Assembly (NCBI GenBank): GCA_964389925.1
Contig: CAYMGE010000027.1
Span: 1 to 64,000 of the forward strand
Direction: 5' to 3'
Length of the DNA stretch: 64,000 bases
Source of the DNA: CALECP01 sp964389925
GTDB taxonomy: Bacteria; Chloroflexota; Anaerolineae; Promineifilales; Promineifilaceae
In this document: one piece after another, positions 60,846 to 64,000 of the stretch
Layout: every line of letters starts with the position of its first letter
Position numbering within the stretch: position 1 is the first letter of the stretch
Program-made: the position numbers and the translations under genes
Notes under the pieces: model-generated
Told to the model about the DNA's origin: nothing
Database searches by the model: none
What the model saw: the letters and a program-made list of their open reading frames with translations, nothing else

Positions 60846-62108
60846 ATGACAACCATGGATCATCAACAAACAACCGAACAAAAATTAGAACCGGCACAGC
60901 TTACGCTGCGTAGTGAGTCGCCTCGTTGGACTCGCAATACAAAAATGATCGTCTCTGTTGCGGGGTTGCTCCTGCTCGTCTTTGCTGTTGTACAGTTTGG
61001 GGCGTTAATTCAGCAGGTGGTGATCGCGGCGATGTTGGCGTATGTGTTGCGGCCGATTGTCGGTCTGTTCACCACACATACACCTCTGCAACGCGGAACG
61101 AGCGTCTTAGTCACCTACTTTCTCTTTTTGACTATTATCATTTTATTTGTGACGTTTGTGGGGATCGTGGCGGTTGAGCAAGTCACCACATTGTGGGCAG
61201 CGCGATTTGAAATCGTGGAGGGAGCGACGAACTTAATCGCACTGCTGGCAAACCGCACCTATACTATTTTTGGCTATCCATTTACACCCATCGCACTCGA
61301 CCTAGAGAGTCTAGGCTTTGAATTGACCGCCCTGATTGAGCAAGCCGTGAACACAGTTGCCAGTCGCACAAGTTCATTCTTGGGCGGTGCGGCTGCTGTT
61401 GCCTTCTCGACCGTTTCTGCCCTCGCCACGTTTCTAATCATCTTCATCATGTCGATCTATATTATGAACGATGTGCCAACAATCGGCCGAACGCTCGAAG
61501 AATGGGCAGAAGCTCCCGGCTATCGTGCCGATGTGCGTCGGCTCTGGCGAGAGTTTGGCTTGATTTGGCGTGCTTACTTGCGCGGACAATTGATTCTCGC
61601 CCTAACGATGGGGGTGGTTACTTGGGCAGCCCTGGCAGCGGTTGGTGTGCAAAATGCGCTCGCGTTAGGTATCTTAGCTGGTGCATTAGAGTTTCTGCCC
61701 GTCATCGGCCCGTTTATTTCAGGCGCGGTCGCAGTTGTCGTCGCCCTCTTTCAATCATCAAACAGCTTTGACCTCAATTTTTGGCAGTTTGCTCTGCTTG
61801 TCACGATCATCATGTTGGTGTTACAGCAGTTGGAAAATAGCATTCTTGTCCCACGTATCGTTGGGCAAGCACTCAATTTGTCGCCGCTGCTGACGTTGGT
61901 TGCTGTTTTTATGGGCAGCTCAATTGCGGGCATTCTGGGCGCGGTTTTGGCTGCGCCTGTGGCAGCAACTATCAAGCTGCTCGCCACCTATTCATGGCGC
62001 AAATTATTCGATTTGGAACCATTTCCGCAGCCACCGACTGTCGTAGAAGAACCTTCGCAGAAAGAGGGGATAATACAGCGACTACGCGAGAGATTTCAGT
62101 CAGGCTGA
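60846..62108 (+). CDS. AI-2E family transporter (PerM/TqsA-like)
   Basis: The protein has 420 residues. It has about eight hydrophobic segments with the family's typical elements: MIVSVAGLLLLVFAVVQFGA first, QQVVIAAMLAYVLRPIVG, ALATFLIIFIMSIYIMNDV, QLILALTMGVVTWAALAAVG, FLPVIGPFISGAVAVVVALF, and the closing VGQALNLSPLLTLVAVFMGS. The family includes the quorum-signal exporter TqsA and proton- or sodium-coupled permeases; the substrate here is unknown. The C-terminal tail is acidic/basic and cytoplasmic. It overlaps the convergent aldolase gene by 9 bases. Confidence 0.93.
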   Translation: MTTMDHQQTTEQKLEPAQLTLRSESPRWTRNTKMIVSVAGLLLLVFAVVQFGALIQQVVIAAMLAYVLRPIVGLFTTHTPLQRGTSVLVTYFLFLTIIILFVTFVGIVAVEQVTTLWAARFEIVEGATNLIALLANRTYTIFGYPFTPIALDLESLGFELTALIEQAVNTVASRTSSFLGGAAAVAFSTVSALATFLIIFIMSIYIMNDVPTIGRTLEEWAEAPGYRADVRRLWREFGLIWRAYLRGQLILALTMGVVTWAALAAVGVQNALALGILAGALEFLPVIGPFISGAVAVVVALFQSSNSFDLNFWQFALLVTIIMLVLQQLENSILVPRIVGQALNLSPLLTLVAVFMGSSIAGILGAVLAAPVAATIKLLATYSWRKLFDLEPFPQPPTVVEEPSQKEGIIQRLRERFQSG

Positions 62109-62963
62109 GGTAGTTGTTTTTACTGCACCACGCAACATTTGCATCGCGGCCGAAATCTCATCAATCATTACAGCCTTGCCTTTGCCAAACACATCACGCA
62201 CATCGGTCGTCTGTGGGTCTGGCTGCAATGCGCTATAAATGGCTTGCATAAACGCACGCCGCACGCGAGAAGCGATATTGACCTTTGCCATGCCCAAACC
62301 AACTGCACGTTGCACGTCCGCAATGGGAATGCCCGTTCCGCCATGCAGCACAATTGGCACACCGGTGCTGGCACGAATGGCGGCGATGCGATCAAAGTCT
62401 AGCTTAGGATCGGCCGCATAAAAGCCGTGTGCATTCCCGACTGCAACTGCGAGCGCATCGACCTGTGTCTCTTTGGCAAAGCGGGTCGCCTCGTCAATGT
62501 CGGTGAGGTTGGCGTGTTCGGCCGAGACAACCAAATCATCCTCGACCCCGCCGATTCGCCCAACCTCTCCCTCAACAGACACATCCACGGCGTGAGCCGC
62601 CTCCACAACCTGCCGCGTCAGTCGGATATTTTCCTCTAGTGCAAAATGGGAACCGTCAAACATCACAGACGTGTATCCCGCCCGAATGCAGCGCATCGCC
62701 AGCGCGAACGAATCACCATGATCGAGATGCACGGCGCAGGTCACACGATGTCTGTCTGAGAGCGTTTTGACAATCGGCACAACGACTTCAGGAGAGAGGT
62801 AGCGGGCTTCGGCCGAACTAGTCGAAACGATTACCGTCGAGTTGGTCTGTGCCGCCGCTAAGATGACGCTCTCGATCATCTCCAGACTCGCCACGTTGAA
62901 CGAGCCGACGGCGTATTTCTGTTCAATAGCGGAGGTTAGTAGGGTTTTTAGTGATACAAGCAT
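62100..62963 (-). CDS. Class II (metal-dependent) aldolase, fructose/tagatose-bisphosphate aldolase family
   Basis: The protein has 287 residues. Metal and substrate motifs are clear: VHLDHGDSFALAM (catalytic Asp and first His), VSVEGEVGRIGGVEDD, VGNAHGFYAA and VLHGGTGIP, with YAVGSFNVASLEMIESVI near the start. The short length and GEVGRIGG favour the GatY/KbaY or FbaA-type branch. It cleaves a ketose (bis)phosphate into dihydroxyacetone phosphate and an aldehyde; the exact substrate needs more context. It lies 63 bases after a Gfo/Idh/MocA dehydrogenase gene of the same direction. Confidence 0.93.
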   Translation of the reverse strand: MLVSLKTLLTSAIEQKYAVGSFNVASLEMIESVILAAAQTNSTVIVSTSSAEARYLSPEVVVPIVKTLSDRHRVTCAVHLDHGDSFALAMRCIRAGYTSVMFDGSHFALEENIRLTRQVVEAAHAVDVSVEGEVGRIGGVEDDLVVSAEHANLTDIDEATRFAKETQVDALAVAVGNAHGFYAADPKLDFDRIAAIRASTGVPIVLHGGTGIPIADVQRAVGLGMAKVNIASRVRRAFMQAIYSALQPDPQTTDVRDVFGKGKAVMIDEISAAMQMLRGAVKTTTSA

Positions 62964-62967
62964 TGTG

Positions 62968-63022
62968 GTATTCAGTAGGTCGGTATTCGGTGTTCGGCAC
63001 TGAATACCGACCTACCGAATAC
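62968..63022. repeat. Strong hairpin GGTATTCAGTAGG...GAATACCGACC...
   Basis: Twenty-one-base arms (62968-62988 and 63002-63022) pair with few exceptions around a 13-base loop. T's follow on the plus strand, while both flanking genes run on the minus strand, so it is not an obvious terminator for them. It shares its words with the hairpin at 40249-40286. Confidence 0.75.
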
Positions 63023-63026
63023 GTTT

Positions 63027-64000
63027 TTATGGACTAATCTCCGAGACGCGCACCCATCCCCCACGTTTCTCACTCAATAACGCCGCTTCAATCACGCGCT
63101 GAATTCGCGTGCCGGCCGCAAAATCGGGTTGCACAAACTCACCGGCTGCGACCGCATCGACAAACTCGCGCACCATGCGACCCTCTTTGCGGAAAACATC
63201 TTTGTAGGTTGCGATGACATTTTCACGACGTACATCGCCCCAAATGTGATCGGGAATTGGTAGTTCGCGCACAGTTTCTTCGCCAGCGCGGCCACCCATC
63301 ACGATCTGGCGATCATTCCAGTCGATCAGATTGCGAAGCGTGCCGTGAGAGCCGTGCAAATCCATTTCATGCTGTTGTCCGAAGTTTGTTTTTTCATGTG
63401 CCAGCGCAGTTGCATGAACAAAGCCGTGTGCGCCATTGGCAAAGCGCAACATTAACATTGCGCTGTCATCGGCAACTGTGTAAGGGTTACCGTCGGAGTC
63501 TAGTTCAGGGCGAGGAACAAATCGGCCGAGATTGGCACAAACCGCGTCAATCTCCCCATAAAACCACTCAGCTAAATGCAAAAAGTGTGACCCAATGTCC
63601 CCCAAAACGCCTGCGCCCGCCTTGTCCATATCCCATCGCCATGCGTATTCGCTTCCATCGCGGCCGAAGTCAGCATAGTAGCGCAGATTCAAATGGTAAG
63701 GCGTGCCGAGAAAACCGCTGTCGATTAGCTCTTTTACGTAGCGTGTCGATGGCATATTGCGATAGGTGAATGGCACAAGCGTGATGCGCTTCTTTGCTTC
63801 TGCAACCTCGGTCATTTCTTCGGCTTCTGCGTAAGTCAATGCCAGTGGCTTCTCGCACAACACGTGCAAATTTGCCGCCAACGCCGCCATCGTAATCTCG
63901 TAGTGCGACGCATTGCTCGTCGCCACAACCACTGCCTCACACAAGCCGCTGTCGAACAATTCCCGATAATCGGTGAAGACGTGCGGAATGCCCCACTGCG
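63027..64000 (-). CDS. Gfo/Idh/MocA family oxidoreductase, 5' end beyond the window
   Basis: The last 324 codons are present and the frame continues past base 64000 (HVFTDYRELFDSG upstream of CEAVVVATSNASHYEIT). Visible motifs: CEKPLALTYAEAEEM, the EKP of the family's NAD(P)-binding domain, LGDIGSHFLHLAEWFYGE with the catalytic-type Asp/His, and DADMKP-free C-terminal part ending RGGWVRVSEISP. These enzymes oxidise or reduce sugars, inositols and sugar acids with NAD(P). A TTG at 63959 is not the true start. It is probably co-expressed with the aldolase downstream and serves a sugar pathway. Confidence 0.92.
   Translation of the reverse strand, partial: QWGIPHVFTDYRELFDSGLCEAVVVATSNASHYEITMAALAANLHVLCEKPLALTYAEAEEMTEVAEAKKRITLVPFTYRNMPSTRYVKELIDSGFLGTPYHLNLRYYADFGRDGSEYAWRWDMDKAGAGVLGDIGSHFLHLAEWFYGEIDAVCANLGRFVPRPELDSDGNPYTVADDSAMLMLRFANGAHGFVHATALAHEKTNFGQQHEMDLHGSHGTLRNLIDWNDRQIVMGGRAGEETVRELPIPDHIWGDVRRENVIATYKDVFRKEGRMVREFVDAVAAGEFVQPDFAAGTRIQRVIEAALLSEKRGGWVRVSEISP

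Larger units (their letters stand above)
1..64000. repeat. Highly iterated palindrome TCGGCCGA, dispersed through the window
   Basis: The self-complementary octamer TCGGCCGA occurs about 80 times by eye, for example near 1202, 2116, 5904, 9622, 13681, 16413, 20891, 21850, 21861, 27421, 30739, 36267, 42005, 48439, 51532, 51549, 55698, 59153 and 63523. Flanks are often extended to TTTCGGCCGAAA. Roughly one copy would be expected at this length and base composition. It is found in genes on both strands and in spacers. In coding frames it reads as Ser-Ala-Glu/Asp, x-Gly-Arg or x-Arg-Pro-x, so it visibly shapes protein sequences. Exact copies are absent from about 3.7-5.9, 10.7-13.7, 33.5-36.0 and 38.3-40.3 kb. 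The density resembles HIP1 of cyanobacteria; the function is unknown. The count was made by eye and may be off by several. Confidence 0.93.

Noticed and set aside
1..64000. tRNA or rRNA genes
   Set aside because: No convincing T-loop, acceptor stem or conserved rRNA block was seen on either strand.

Overview
The window looks like a chromosome segment of a member of the Chloroflexota, perhaps from an Anaerolineae-like lineage. This is inferred from the gene content: SARP/STAND/TPR regulators, threonine-proline stalk lipoproteins, cohesin/dockerin proteins outside any cellulosome, CHAT proteases and many Rpn-type remnants. No rRNA or tRNA gene was recognised. The whole window is studded with one palindromic octamer, TCGGCCGA (about 80 exact copies by eye, about 1 expected by chance). 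It resembles the HIP1 repeat of cyanobacteria and acts as a genomic signature: a few islands lack it.

Region 1 (1-9.3 kb) is the most interesting. A minus-strand operon encodes a coiled-coil/beta protein, an EAD1 effector-associated-domain protein, a small Trypco1-like protein, a trypsin-like protease and one further gene cut by the window edge. It lies back to back with a plus-strand pair, a TopoVIB-like GHKL ATPase and an FHA protein. The protease, EAD1 and FHA proteins all carry the same tandem pair of TIR/nucleoside-deoxyribosyltransferase-like domains. The layout fits an NTP-dependent, peptide-tag-assembled conflict (immunity or cell-death) system, but I know of no description of this exact combination.

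Region 2 (9.3-13.1 kb) is a mobile-looking patch: a DUF234-type ATPase and a DUF433/DUF5615 toxin-antitoxin pair, separated by one full Rpn nuclease gene and two detached copies of its 3' end, all in the same orientation.

Region 3 (13.2-29.6 kb) is mostly core metabolism and envelope: a flavin-dependent halogenase-like enzyme, a glycosyltransferase group with a stalked lipoprotein, a DoxX-like membrane protein, polyphosphate kinase, NudC, a second stalked lipoprotein, a TPR membrane protein, a CaiB/BaiF CoA-transferase, PrmC, a TsaC/Sua5 protein, an SH3 membrane protein and a second glycosyltransferase.

Region 4 (29.8-42.4 kb) is a likely regulated protease/surface module: sigma factor, zinc-finger anti-sigma-like protein, TPR-CHAT protease, a subtilisin with cohesin and dockerin domains, a large cohesin/dockerin protein, a small membrane-anchored cohesin protein, and a di-haem cytochrome c peroxidase.

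Region 5 (42.5-51.3 kb) is a minus-strand block: a SARP/STAND/TPR regulator, an astacin protease with six ricin-like repeats, and a subtilisin with a von Willebrand A domain. Neither protease has a recognisable signal peptide.

Region 6 (51.4-64 kb) holds a degraded carbohydrate-binding-like tail, a propeller-like lipoprotein, an NTP_transf_5 protein, an enolase-superfamily sugar-acid dehydratase, a response regulator, an ABC exporter with two paralogous membrane subunits, an AI-2E family permease, a class II aldolase and a Gfo/Idh/MocA dehydrogenase cut by the right edge. The dehydratase, aldolase and dehydrogenase suggest sugar-acid catabolism.
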